NCBI RefSeq assembly: GCF_006540085.1
Contig: NZ_BJOG01000001.1
Coordinates: 434,001 to 498,000 of the forward strand
Length of the DNA stretch: 64,000 nucleotides
From: Microbacterium oxydans
GTDB lineage: Bacteria > Actinomycetota > Actinomycetes > Actinomycetales > Microbacteriaceae
Direction: 5' to 3'
Part shown: positions 7,801 to 15,800 of the stretch, piece after piece
Position numbering within the stretch: position 1 is the first letter of the stretch
Layout of the letters: every line of letters begins with the position of its first letter
Notes under the pieces: generated by a model
Told to the model about the DNA's origin: nothing
Seen by the model: the letters and a program-made list of their open reading frames with translations, nothing else
Database searches by the model: none
Position numbers and translations under genes: made by a program

Positions 7801-8652
7801 GTGCCCTTCGCCCTCTCCCTCCGCCGCGCAGCCGCCGTCACCGCTGCGGCCGCCGCCATCGCGCTCACTCTCTCCGCGTGCACCTCGCCGTCCTCCGACT
7901 CCGGCAGCGGTGACGGGTCGGGCCTCTCGACCGTGACCGAGGGCAAGCTCACGATCGCCACCGGCGAGCCCAACTACGAGCCGTGGTTCGTCGACGACGA
8001 CCCCTCCAACGGCGAGGGCTTCGAGGGCGCGGTCGCGAACGCGGTCGCCGAGCAGCTCGGGTACGCGGCCGGCGACATCGTCTGGGTGCGCACCACCTTC
8101 GACGGCGCCATCGCTCCCGGTCCCAAGGACTGGGACATCAATCTGCAGCAGTTCTCCATCACCGACGACCGCAAGAAGGCCGTCGACTTCTCGTCGCCGT
8201 ACTACACGACCACCCAGGCCGTCGTGGCAGTGGGCGATTCGCCCGCCGCATCCGCGACCACCATCGACGAGCTCAAGGCCACCAAGGTCGGCGTCGCCAG
8301 CGGCACCACGAGCTACACGGTCGCGAAGGCTCAGATCGGCGAAGGCAACCTCAGCGTCTTCAACTCGGTCGACGACGTCGTGCTCGCGCTCAAGGGCGGC
8401 CAGATCGACGCCATGATCACCGACCTCCCCGGTGCCTTCTACGTCGTCGGCGCTCAGCTCGACGACGGCGTGGTCACCGGACAGTTCGCCGACGCGAACG
8501 GCGGAGACGACTTCGGCATCGTGCTGCCCAAGGGCTCCGCCCTCACGGCCGACGTCACCAAGGCGGTCGACGCCCTGCGCGAAGACGGCACGCTCGACGA
8601 GCTGCAGCAGAAGTGGCTCAGCGACGCGGTCGACGTCCCCGTCCTGAAATGA
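7801..8652 (+). CDS. ABC importer lipoprotein, polar amino-acid type
   Basis: 283-residue extracellular solute-binding protein, family 3. It has a lipoprotein signal with lipobox LSAC (Cys27), then a Ser/Gly linker and the family-3 core (KLTIATGEPNYEPWFVDD, ITDDRKKAVDFSSPYYTT, IDAMITDLPGAFYV, a periplasmic-binding two-lobe pattern). GTG start with GGAG 5 bases upstream. A 79-bp gap from the cupin gene contains TACTCT and TACCCT elements that could give the importer an extra internal promoter. The SSPYY and DLPGAFY segments are typical for amino acids or amino-acid-like ligands. Within this operon the ligand is probably the substrate of the SAHH-like and amidohydrolase enzymes. Confidence 0.9.
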   Translation: MPFALSLRRAAAVTAAAAAIALTLSACTSPSSDSGSGDGSGLSTVTEGKLTIATGEPNYEPWFVDDDPSNGEGFEGAVANAVAEQLGYAAGDIVWVRTTFDGAIAPGPKDWDINLQQFSITDDRKKAVDFSSPYYTTTQAVVAVGDSPAASATTIDELKATKVGVASGTTSYTVAKAQIGEGNLSVFNSVDDVVLALKGGQIDAMITDLPGAFYVVGAQLDDGVVTGQFADANGGDDFGIVLPKGSALTADVTKAVDALREDGTLDELQQKWLSDAVDVPVLK

Positions 8653-9515
8653 CCTCGACCCCCGTCGACGCGCAGTGGCAGCCGAGCGAGCTCGAGCTGT
8701 CACGCCGCGCTCTGCGGCGCCGGGCCACCACGCGCTCGGTCCTGATCGCCTTCGGCAGCAGCCTCGCGCTCGCCGTAGTGCTGATCGTCGTCGTCGTCAA
8801 CACGCCCGGTTGGGCGATCGTCAGCCAGACGTTCTTCGACCCCCAGGTGGCGCTCGAGAGCATCGGTCCGATCTTCCAGGGGCTGCTCGTCAACCTGCTC
8901 GTGCTCGTCATCGCCGTGGTCTGCGTCGCGATCCTCGGCACGCTCCTGGCCACCCTGCGCTCTTTGCGTGGCCCCGTGTTCTTCCCGCTGCGTGCGCTCG
9001 CTGCGGCGTACACCGACTTCTTCCGCGGCATCCCGCTGCTGATCGTGCTGTACCTGGTGGGCTTCGGCATCCCCGCGCTCGGGATCTTCCCGCGCATGCC
9101 CGCGATGTTCTGGGGCACAATCGCGCTGGTCCTCACCTACTCCGCGTACGTCGCCGAGGTGCTCAGGGCCGGCATGGAGGCGGTGCACCCCTCGCAGCGC
9201 ATCGCCGCGCGCTCGCTCGGACTCACGCACGGGCAGACGCTGCGGATCGTCGTGATCCCGCAGGGCGTCCGCAAGGTCGTGCCCGCACTCATGAACGACT
9301 TCGTGTCGATGCAGAAGGACGTGGGTCTGATCTCCGTCCTCGGTGCGGTCGATGCCGTCAGGGCCGCGCAGCTGATGGTCGCCGAGACCTACAACTTCAC
9401 CCCCTACGTCGTGGCTGGCCTCATGTTCATCGTGCTCAGCTGGCCGATGATCCGCCTGACCGACGTCGTCACGGCACGTCTGAACAAGCGCGAGCAGGCC
9501 GGAGGAGTCGTATGA
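8649..9515 (+). CDS. ABC importer permease, polar amino-acid type
   Basis: 288-residue inner-membrane permease of the HisM/GlnP family. It has a 35-residue cytoplasmic N-terminal tail, then about five to six membrane segments. The family core reads TDFFRGIPLLIVLYLV and the EAA loop contacting the ATPase reads EVLRAGMEAVHPSQRIAARS. The ATG overlaps the stop of the binding-protein gene (aaATGA), so the two are coupled. A single permease gene suggests a homodimer. Confidence 0.92.
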   Translation: MTSTPVDAQWQPSELELSRRALRRRATTRSVLIAFGSSLALAVVLIVVVVNTPGWAIVSQTFFDPQVALESIGPIFQGLLVNLLVLVIAVVCVAILGTLLATLRSLRGPVFFPLRALAAAYTDFFRGIPLLIVLYLVGFGIPALGIFPRMPAMFWGTIALVLTYSAYVAEVLRAGMEAVHPSQRIAARSLGLTHGQTLRIVVIPQGVRKVVPALMNDFVSMQKDVGLISVLGAVDAVRAAQLMVAETYNFTPYVVAGLMFIVLSWPMIRLTDVVTARLNKREQAGGVV

Positions 9516-10249
9516 GCGTGCCGGTGATCGAAGCCAAGGGCGTGCGCAAGCGCTTCGGCGACCACGACGTGCTGCGTGGCATCGACCTCTCGGTCGGCAC
9601 GCACGAGGTGGTCGTGCTGATAGGCGCATCGGGTTCGGGCAAGTCGACGCTGCTCAAGACCATGAACCTCATCGAGGGGATCGACGACGGGCAGATCTTC
9701 CTCTCCGGCGAGGACATCACCGACCCGCGGGTGGATGCCGACGCCGTACGGGGGCGGATCGGGGTCGTGTTCCAGCACTTCAACCTGTTCCCGCATCTCA
9801 CCGTGCTCGACAACGTCACGCTCGCCGCGGTCCGCGTGCACGGGATGCGCAAGGCCGAGGCGCGGGCGAAGGCGCGCGCGCTGCTCGAGACGCTCGGGCT
9901 CGGCGCCAAGGCCGACGAGTACCCCGACCGGCTCTCCGGCGGTCAGCAGCAGCGCGTCGCGATCGTGCGGGCGATCCTCACGCAGCCCGAGGTGCTGCTG
10001 CTCGACGAGATCACCAGCGCGCTCGACCCGCAGCTGGTCGGCGAGGTGCTCGACCTGGTGCGCGAGCTGAAGGTCCAGGGCGCCACGATCGTGATGGCCA
10101 CCCACGAGATGTCGTTCGCCCGCGAGGTGGCCGACCGCATTGTGTTCCTCGAGCACGGCGTGGTCGTCGAGCAGGGTCCGCCCTCGCAGGTGTTCGACGC
10201 CCCGCAGCAGCCGGCCACGGCGGAGTTCCTGGCCCGCGTGCGGCACTGA
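9512..10249 (+). CDS. ABC importer ATPase, polar amino-acid type
   Basis: 245-residue ATPase of the GlnQ/HisP family. Walker A GASGSGKST (about residues 38-46), Q-loop VVFQHFNLFPHLTV, signature LSGGQQQR, Walker B LLLDEITSALDP (Ile where most relatives have Pro) and H-loop MATHEMSFA are all present. GGAGGA precedes the ATG, which overlaps the permease stop by 4 bases. It powers the importer encoded by the two genes before it and ends the operon. Confidence 0.93.
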   Translation: MSVPVIEAKGVRKRFGDHDVLRGIDLSVGTHEVVVLIGASGSGKSTLLKTMNLIEGIDDGQIFLSGEDITDPRVDADAVRGRIGVVFQHFNLFPHLTVLDNVTLAAVRVHGMRKAEARAKARALLETLGLGAKADEYPDRLSGGQQQRVAIVRAILTQPEVLLLDEITSALDPQLVGEVLDLVRELKVQGATIVMATHEMSFAREVADRIVFLEHGVVVEQGPPSQVFDAPQQPATAEFLARVRH

Positions 10250-10377
10250 CACCCGCTAGGACCCGCACGCGCCGACTTCATCCGATCGACGGATAGAAGC
10301 GGTACTGAGGGTGGATGTGTGCCCTCGGGCGTTCGTATTGAGCTTGAGATCTCCGCTGAATCCTCGAGAGGTCTCCT

Positions 10378-11739
10378 TTGAGCACGCCCCACATCATCCC
10401 GTCATTCTCTGCGCCGACGGAGGACGCTTCGGTCGCAGACTCCGGCGACCGTCCGCGACGCGGAGGAGCCACCTCCACGGGTAGGCGCCGTATCGTCGGC
10501 GTGGATGTCGCGCGCGGACTCGCGCTGGTCGGGATGTTCGGCGCCCACCTGATGGTCGCAAGCGGTCCTGACTTCACTCTCTCGGATCCGTCGACGTGGC
10601 TGGACATCGTCAACGGGCGCTCCTCGATCCTGTTCGCCCTGCTGGCGGGGGTATCTCTCGCGCTGATGACCGGCGGTGCGCAGAACGCGACTGCGGACGA
10701 GCTGCGGAAGATCCGGTTGCGCCTGGTCGGTCGAGGAGCGGCGATCTTCGTGATCGGGCTGCTGGTCGAGCTGTTGGGCTCCGGGATCGCCGTGATCCTC
10801 ACGCTGTACAGCGTGCTGTACATCCTGGCGGCGTTCACGGTGCACCTGCGCACCAGGGTGCTGGTGATCGCGGGGGCGGCGCTCGGCATCCTCGGTCCTC
10901 CGCTGCTCGCTCTGATCGGCACGCTCTCGCCGGATCTGGGTGGCCCTGGGCTGTCGCTGGTGCTGTTCGGCACCTACCCGATCACGGTGTGGGCGGCGCT
11001 GCTCTGCGCAGGTCTGGTCATCGGCCGCCTCGATCTGACCCGCGTGAAGACGGCTGTGGTCATGCTCGTCTGCGGTGGGCTGGTGGCGATCGGCGGATAC
11101 ACGCTGGGTGGGCTGCTCACGCCGCCGCAGCAAGATGTCACGACGTCGAGCTCCGCCTCCGGCTCGAGTTCGGGTTCAGTTCCGGGCTCGATGAGCATGG
11201 TCCCGGGTGACGAGGTCGACATCTCCGGGCTGACGTGCCAGACGAGCGACGGCATCGTCGCCTGCTTCGCGCCGGAGAAGGCCTCGCTGTTCGGTGGCGA
11301 CGGCGGTGGCGACGTCGACGGCCAGTCGTACTTCGACCGGGTGGCGTCGCAGGACCCGCCGGCGAAGATGCTCGAGGCCGTCACCAACTTCTCCGCCCAC
11401 TCCGGCGGGGTGCTCGAGATCCTCGCATCCGGCGGATTCGCGGTGGCGATCCTCGGGCTGTGCCTGATCGTCACCCGCTACGCGAGGTGGGCGGTGGCAC
11501 CACTGGCCGCCTATGGTGCTGTGCCCCTCACCGGCTACGTCATCCAGGCGATCCTCATCCTGGCGGGTGCGGCGACCTGGCTCCCGAACCCGGTGCTTCC
11601 CAGGATCGCGTTGTCGCTGCTGATGATGGCCGGCGCACTCGTCTGGACGCGCACGGTCGGCAAGGGTCCGCTCGAACGGCTCACGGCGCGTGCGGCCGAT
11701 GTCATGGCGCTGACCGTGAAGGGGAAGAGCCGGGCCTGA
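10378..11739 (+). CDS. DUF418-like multi-pass membrane protein
   Basis: 453-residue integral membrane protein with about ten hydrophobic segments. The motif RRIVGVDVARGLALVGMFGAH, followed by NGRSSILFALLAGVSLAL, is the start of the DUF418/DUF1624 (acyltransferase_3-like, heparan-alpha-glucosaminide acetyltransferase-related) group. A Ser/Gly-rich extracytoplasmic loop (about residues 255-330) carries two Cys residues and acidic GDGGGDVDG. The start is TTG with GAGAGG about 7 bases upstream. Activity is unproven; a role in acylating or modifying envelope glycans is only a guess from the superfamily. It converges with pnuC. Confidence 0.75.
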   Translation: MSTPHIIPSFSAPTEDASVADSGDRPRRGGATSTGRRRIVGVDVARGLALVGMFGAHLMVASGPDFTLSDPSTWLDIVNGRSSILFALLAGVSLALMTGGAQNATADELRKIRLRLVGRGAAIFVIGLLVELLGSGIAVILTLYSVLYILAAFTVHLRTRVLVIAGAALGILGPPLLALIGTLSPDLGGPGLSLVLFGTYPITVWAALLCAGLVIGRLDLTRVKTAVVMLVCGGLVAIGGYTLGGLLTPPQQDVTTSSSASGSSSGSVPGSMSMVPGDEVDISGLTCQTSDGIVACFAPEKASLFGGDGGGDVDGQSYFDRVASQDPPAKMLEAVTNFSAHSGGVLEILASGGFAVAILGLCLIVTRYARWAVAPLAAYGAVPLTGYVIQAILILAGAATWLPNPVLPRIALSLLMMAGALVWTRTVGKGPLERLTARAADVMALTVKGKSRA

Positions 11740-11799
11740 GGACTGCCTCGTTTCGAGGAGGGGCGACAGCGAGGCGGAAGGGCCGGGGGAGGGCGGAGC

Positions 11800-12513
11800 T
11801 CAGGCGAGCTCTTCCTCCTCCGGACGTCGTGGGCTCGGGTCGGGCGGCAGGATCTCGATCGGATGCGCGGCGGTGCGCTGTGCCCGCCACCAGATCACGA
11901 AGCCGACCGCGGTGAAGACGCCGTAGAAGACGTACATGAAGCCGGTTGCGTAGTAGCCGGAGCTGAACAGCAGCGGCACGCCGACCACGTCGACGGCGAT
12001 CCAGATCAGCCAGAACTCGGTCCAGCCCTTGGCCATGCCGTAGGTCGCGAGCAAGGATCCGACGAACGTCCAGGCATCGGCCCACACCGGCTCCCACGAT
12101 CCGAGCAGACGGAACAGCGGGGTCAGGGCGACCGTGCCGACGATCATCACGAGCACCATGCCGATGCGTGCGCTCGTCGGGGCCCAGCGGGGAACCACTC
12201 GCCCGCCGTCGAGATTCCGCCAGCGGATCCAGCCGTAGATGGCCACGGCGATGAACATGATCTGCCGACCGGCCTGCCCGAGCAGGTGCGGCAGCGACGG
12301 GTCGGGGCTCAGCGCTGAGCCCAGGAAGACCGTGAGAAGCAGCAGGTTGCCGATGATGCCGACCGGCCACGCCCACACCTTGCGGCGCATCCCGCCGAGG
12401 GCGCTCGCGAGGCCGAAGGCATTGCCGACGACCTCACGCACGAGGAGGGTCTGCCCGCCCGGCAGGATCCACTGCGAGTTGAAGGCTTCGACGAACCACT
12501 GCAGCAGGTCCAT
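11800..12513 (-). CDS. pnuC: Nicotinamide riboside transporter PnuC
   Basis: 237-residue membrane protein of the PnuC family, which takes up nicotinamide riboside for NAD synthesis. Seven or so membrane segments are visible. Family marks include REVVGNAFGLASALGGMRRKVWAWP, ending in the W-P-G turn, and SWEPVWADAWTFVGSLLATYGMAKGWTEFW, with the conserved W/N-rich binding helix. ATG 12513 lies only 2 bases after the stop of the acetyltransferase gene, so they form an operon. I see no riboswitch-like structure upstream. Confidence 0.88.
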   Translation of the reverse strand: MDLLQWFVEAFNSQWILPGGQTLLVREVVGNAFGLASALGGMRRKVWAWPVGIIGNLLLLTVFLGSALSPDPSLPHLLGQAGRQIMFIAVAIYGWIRWRNLDGGRVVPRWAPTSARIGMVLVMIVGTVALTPLFRLLGSWEPVWADAWTFVGSLLATYGMAKGWTEFWLIWIAVDVVGVPLLFSSGYYATGFMYVFYGVFTAVGFVIWWRAQRTAAHPIEILPPDPSPRRPEEEELA

Positions 12514-12515
12514 CG

Positions 12516-13043
12516 TCAGCTTCTCGCGTCGGGTGCGGTGCGATCGTCGAGCACGAGCTGGAGCATGCTCAGATCGAGCCAGCGGCCGAACTTCGCGCCG
12601 ACCTGCGGCATGCGCCCGACCTCGACGAAGCCCAGGCGCTCGTGCAGGGCGATGGAGGCGGCGTTCCCGCTTTCGATGCCGGCGATCATCACGTGCATCC
12701 CGGCGTCCCGCGCGCGATCGACGAGCGCGGCCATCAGCGCCGTGCCGATGCCGCGTCCGTGCTGGCCGCCGAGGACGTAGACCGAGTGCTCCACCGTGAG
12801 CCGATAGCCGCTGTGCGGTCGCCACTGCGCGTACGACGCGTAGCCCAGCACCCCGGTGTCGTCGACGGCCACGATGACCGGAAAGCCACGGACGGTGCGA
12901 TCGGCGAGCCAGGCGGTGCGGTCGGCGAGGTCGACAGCCTCTTCGTTCCAGATCGCGGTGGTGTGCAGCACGGCATGGTTGTGGATCGCGGTGATCGTCT
13001 CGAGATCGGCAGTCTCGGCATCCCTGATTCGCACGGCTGTCAT
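12516..13043 (-). CDS. GNAT N-acetyltransferase, phosphinothricin-type
   Basis: 175-residue GNAT acetyltransferase. The N-terminal AIHNHAVLHTTAIWNEEAVDL, the acetyl-CoA loop GQHGRGIGTALMAALV (Q/RxxGxG/A), and the ending ALHERLGFVEVGRMPQVGAKF resemble phosphinothricin/methionine-sulfoximine acetyltransferases. Such chromosomal copies usually detoxify amino-acid analogues or acetylate other small amines; the substrate is not known. It is the first gene of the pnuC operon. Its upstream region carries two copies of TCGGGTGCGCATC and a TAGCGT -10-like element on the minus strand (about 13114-13119). Confidence 0.85.
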   Translation of the reverse strand: MTAVRIRDAETADLETITAIHNHAVLHTTAIWNEEAVDLADRTAWLADRTVRGFPVIVAVDDTGVLGYASYAQWRPHSGYRLTVEHSVYVLGGQHGRGIGTALMAALVDRARDAGMHVMIAGIESGNAASIALHERLGFVEVGRMPQVGAKFGRWLDLSMLQLVLDDRTAPDARS

Positions 13044-13136
13044 CGGCGGGCGGTCTCTCTTCTTCTGCGCTTCGGGTGCGCATCCTTCATCGGCGCTCGG
13101 GTGCGCATCGCCGACGCTAGCAGGAGGAGCGCTGTT

Positions 13137-13165
13137 CGGGCGCGCTGCGACCGAACAGTTACGAG
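13137..13165. repeat. Direct repeat, left copy, bounding the 13.1-17.8 kb block
   Basis: 29 bases from CGGGCGCGCTGC through GAACAGTTACGAG match 17765-17793 at 28 of 29 positions in the same orientation; partial similarity continues for about 20 further bases. The left copy also forms CTGTTCGG...CCGAACAG (13132-13139 with 13151-13158). The arrangement resembles att-site duplication, but no integrase is present. Confidence 0.6.
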
Positions 13166-13278
13166 AGGCGGGGTGCGGGTGTCGCTCTTGTCCCCCGAAC
13201 GGCCTACAGACGCGCGCAAAGATCATGTCTACTGTGTAGAACGTATTGTTTTAGTTGGCGGGTGCATCGGAGGATCTC

Positions 13279-13599
13279 ATGTCGCTGGAACACGCGCGTC
13301 GCGCAACCTGGCGCACAAGAGCGGCCAGCGCGCTGATCGCACTCGTCCTGTCCGGGGTGGGAGTTCTCGCCTTGGCGGGCCCTGCCGCAGCCGCGCCGAG
13401 TGATTGCCCATCCGGGTACTTCAACAACGGGCGCTCCCAGAACTCCTACCTCTACAAAGGACAGAACCAGACAGGAGGGAAGGCCCTCCTTATCCTCCGG
13501 GGGCAGGGCTTCGGCAATGTGGGTAGCTACAACGACGAGATCGAGTCGGGATACTTCAGCGGCACCCTCAGTAGCGTTGGTTCGGCTCTATGCCGGTGA
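13279..13599 (+). CDS. Small secreted protein, I36/crystallin-like (uncertain)
   Basis: 106-residue exported protein. A signal peptide (arginine-rich start, hydrophobic 17-32) ends at AGPAAAA, leaving a mature domain of about 65 residues beginning PSDCPSGYF and ending SALCR, with exactly two Cys. The pattern CPSGY...GGKALLI...GFGNVGSYNDEIESGYF is reminiscent of peptidase-inhibitor I36 / beta-gamma-crystallin-like domains, but lacks the usual extra cysteines, so the family call is tentative. GGAGG lies 5 bases before ATG 13279. A TTG at 13255 is possible but worse. It heads a cluster with a lipoprotein, an adaptor and an ABC exporter, so it may be the exported or protected product. Confidence 0.7.
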   Translation: MSLEHARRATWRTRAASALIALVLSGVGVLALAGPAAAAPSDCPSGYFNNGRSQNSYLYKGQNQTGGKALLILRGQGFGNVGSYNDEIESGYFSGTLSSVGSALCR

Positions 13600-14501
13600 C
13601 TTCTCCGCGCGTAGGTGGCCGCCTGGTCATGGCGACCGTCCTTGCGGTCACGGTTGCCGGGGGTCTGGTGGGGTGTACCGCGTCCGACAGTGAGACGGAT
13701 GCGGGGGTGAGGAATCAAGCGGCTTGGAAGATGCCTCTTGATGAGTTCGTCGTGTATTCCCCGGACCTGGACAACTATGCGGAGCAGTTGTTGATCTCGG
13801 ATTGTCTGGGTGCGCAGGGGTATGAGTGGCCGGTGCCGTGGCAGGATACCGACTTCCCCCGTGCGGAAGACTTCAACCGGGTAGGTCTGCGGCTGTTCAA
13901 TCTGGAACTGGCAAAGAAGTGGGGTTACCATTTCGCGCGGCTGGATGATCCGGAGAGCGCTGAGCTGTGGTTGACATACACAGAGACAGTGGATTCGTAC
14001 TTTCCGAATCAGGAACTGGATGACGCGCTCGTGGCCTGCACTGACAAGATCCGCGCGAAAGACAAGGACTTCGCATCCACCGCCGACGGGCTGAACTACA
14101 ACGCTGAGCTATCCGCCCAGGCTTGGGACATCGTGGAGCAGGATCCGGATGTGGTCAAGGCGGTGAAAGCCTGGCGGGAGTGTCTGACCCCACAGGTGGA
14201 TTACGCGGTGACTCAGGAGCAACCTTGGGAAGGAGCTCCTTATGAGGTGGCAGAGGTGTGGGGTGCGGTGACCGGGTCGTCGTCCGCGCCTTCGGCGGAG
14301 GAGCTTGCTGCGGCTGTTGCTGATGCGGAGTGCCAGGAGTCGAGTGGGTGGGCCTCGCTCTGGTATGAGCGGAATTGGGAGGAGCAGGAGAAGCTCGTCG
14401 CGGAGAACAGGGACAAGCTCGATCGGATCCGTGCGGACGCGATCGAACGGAAGAAGAAGCTGTTGACGATCGTGGCGGAGAACGCGCCAGCCGCGCCCTA
14501 G
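13590..14501 (+). CDS. Unidentified lipoprotein, 303 aa
   Basis: 303-residue predicted lipoprotein with lipobox LVGC (Cys29) after a short hydrophobic signal. The rest is acidic and Trp/Tyr-rich, largely helical, with several Cys (SDCLGAQGY, ALVACTDK, WRECLTP, DAECQESSGW) that could pair outside the cell. The C-terminal 60 residues look coiled-coil-like (RNWEEQEKLVAENRDKLDR). I do not recognise a family. The ATG overlaps the preceding gene by 10 bases, implying coupled translation. The 60-base line 13921-13980 is 35/60 G+C, clearly below the surroundings, suggesting transfer. It probably works at the membrane with the exporter that follows. Confidence 0.7.
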   Translation: MPVTSPRVGGRLVMATVLAVTVAGGLVGCTASDSETDAGVRNQAAWKMPLDEFVVYSPDLDNYAEQLLISDCLGAQGYEWPVPWQDTDFPRAEDFNRVGLRLFNLELAKKWGYHFARLDDPESAELWLTYTETVDSYFPNQELDDALVACTDKIRAKDKDFASTADGLNYNAELSAQAWDIVEQDPDVVKAVKAWRECLTPQVDYAVTQEQPWEGAPYEVAEVWGAVTGSSSAPSAEELAAAVADAECQESSGWASLWYERNWEEQEKLVAENRDKLDRIRADAIERKKKLLTIVAENAPAAP

Positions 14502-14559
14502 AGAGGCGGCGCGAGAGTTGGCTCGGTAACGAGCCTTGGCCGATCAGTGAGTGATGAGA

Positions 14560-14587
14560 GTCCGATGGATGAAGTCCGATGGATGAA
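14560..14587 (+). repeat. Perfect 14-bp tandem duplication across a start codon
   Basis: GTCCGATGGATGAA occurs twice head to tail (14560-14573, 14574-14587). Each copy supplies an ATGGATGAA. The first ATG (14565) opens an eight-codon ORF ending at a TAG (14589-14591); the second ATG (14579) begins the adaptor gene. The short ORF overlaps the true start and could dampen or couple its translation. Confidence 0.75.
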
Positions 14588-15799
14588 GTAGGTGTGCCGG
14601 AGACGGCGAGACGGTCCCGTTGGATGGCCGTGATCGCTGTGGTGCTGATCGTGGCGCTGATTGGGGCGGGATTCTGGTTTGCTGCGCAGTTCCAGTCTTC
14701 GGCGCAGCAGGAGGCTAATGCCAAGGCGCCCGCCCCCGGGCCGGTCTTCGCGGAAGTCACGCAGGGTTCGCTGGCCGGAGAGGTTGGCTTCACCGGGCAG
14801 GCGGGGCCGTCGACGCAGACTCCGGTGACGGTGCTTCCGGTCGCGGATGCGTCGCTCACCGTCGTCACCGGACGCCCATTGGCGACGGGTGCAACCGCTT
14901 CTTCGGGGCAGGTTCTCACCGAGGTCAATGGGCGCCCTCTCTTCGGTGTGCAATCGGCTTTCTCCTTCTATCGCGACATGGGCGTCGGGGATCGTGGACC
15001 GGATGTCGAAGCATTACAGGCCGCACTGGTGGCGCGGTCGTACCAGCTCAACGCTGATGGGCGATTCGGAAGCGAGACGGCCACGGCGGTGAAGCGCTGG
15101 TATCAGGACAGCGGCTATGAAGCCCCCACTCGCAGTGCCGCGGCAGAAAAGACGAGCCCGGGAGAGGGCGAGAAGTCGGCGGAGACGAGCGCGAAGGTGC
15201 CGACTGCTGAGGGGTATGTTCCTGTCGCCGAAATTCTGGCGATGCCTTCGGCGTCCGCTCAGGTCGTGCAGGGCGTTCAGGTCGGACAGCGTCTGGCGGC
15301 GGAGGGCGTGCCGGACTTCATCCTCGGGTCGGCGGATCTGGTGGTCACGATCACGGTTCCCGTCACCGATCTCGGGGATGTGGTCGCAGGAGACGCGGCA
15401 GTGATCTCGATCGGTGGCACTGAGGTCGAGGGCACTGTGGGGGACATCCGCCCCTCCGGCTCGGCCGAAGACCCAGAGGGAACGGGCGCAAGCGCGGACG
15501 CGGAACAGGTCGCACCTGAGGTCACTTTCGCCGTGGTCCCGAAGGCAGCACTGCCGGGATCGGCCGGGCGGGCGCGGGTGACAGTGGTCAAGCAGATCGT
15601 GGCCGAGGACGCTTTGATCGTCCCGGTTCTCGCAGTCTCGGACCGAGGGCCTGACAAGACTGTTCTGACAAAGCAGCAGGCGGACGGAACGCTCTTCGAG
15701 GTGCCGGTCACGGTCCTGGGCACACTGCAGGGCGAGGTCGCCGTCGAGCCGCTCGAAGAAGGCGCCCTGGAGACCGGCGACCTGGTTCGAGTCGGTTGA
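14579..15799 (+). CDS. Peptidoglycan-binding membrane-fusion adaptor
   Basis: 406-residue envelope protein. It has one membrane anchor (about residues 16-35), then a region with a HlyD/MacA-like start, a peptidoglycan-binding_1 domain (about 130-180: VGDRGPDVEALQAAL, LNADGRFGSETATAV), then beta-rich segments typical of periplasmic adaptor proteins (LVVTITVPVTDLGDVVAGD, VTFAVVPKAALPG, ALIVPVLAVSDRG). It should link the following ABC exporter to the cell wall. The start codon lies in a 14-bp duplication without a good Shine-Dalgarno; a GTG at 14594 is an alternative start. It ends 1 base before the exporter gene. Confidence 0.82.
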   Translation: MDEVGVPETARRSRWMAVIAVVLIVALIGAGFWFAAQFQSSAQQEANAKAPAPGPVFAEVTQGSLAGEVGFTGQAGPSTQTPVTVLPVADASLTVVTGRPLATGATASSGQVLTEVNGRPLFGVQSAFSFYRDMGVGDRGPDVEALQAALVARSYQLNADGRFGSETATAVKRWYQDSGYEAPTRSAAAEKTSPGEGEKSAETSAKVPTAEGYVPVAEILAMPSASAQVVQGVQVGQRLAAEGVPDFILGSADLVVTITVPVTDLGDVVAGDAAVISIGGTEVEGTVGDIRPSGSAEDPEGTGASADAEQVAPEVTFAVVPKAALPGSAGRARVTVVKQIVAEDALIVPVLAVSDRGPDKTVLTKQQADGTLFEVPVTVLGTLQGEVAVEPLEEGALETGDLVRVG

Positions 15800-15800
15800 C

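Noticed and set aside
3043..10249. Possible SAH riboswitch before the SAHH-like gene
   Set aside because: A -10 box lies 6 bases before the GTG, leaving no room for an aptamer; the inverted repeat in the gap is short.
13132..13158. Hairpin CTGTTCGG...CCGAACAG as terminator or Xer/dif-like site
   Set aside because: The right-hand repeat copy lacks the matching left arm, no neighbouring recombinase gene is present, and there is no dif-like architecture, so only the direct repeat is reported.
13255..13278. TTG start adding eight residues to the small secreted protein
   Set aside because: The ATG at 13279 has a GGAGG at correct spacing and gives a normal signal peptide.
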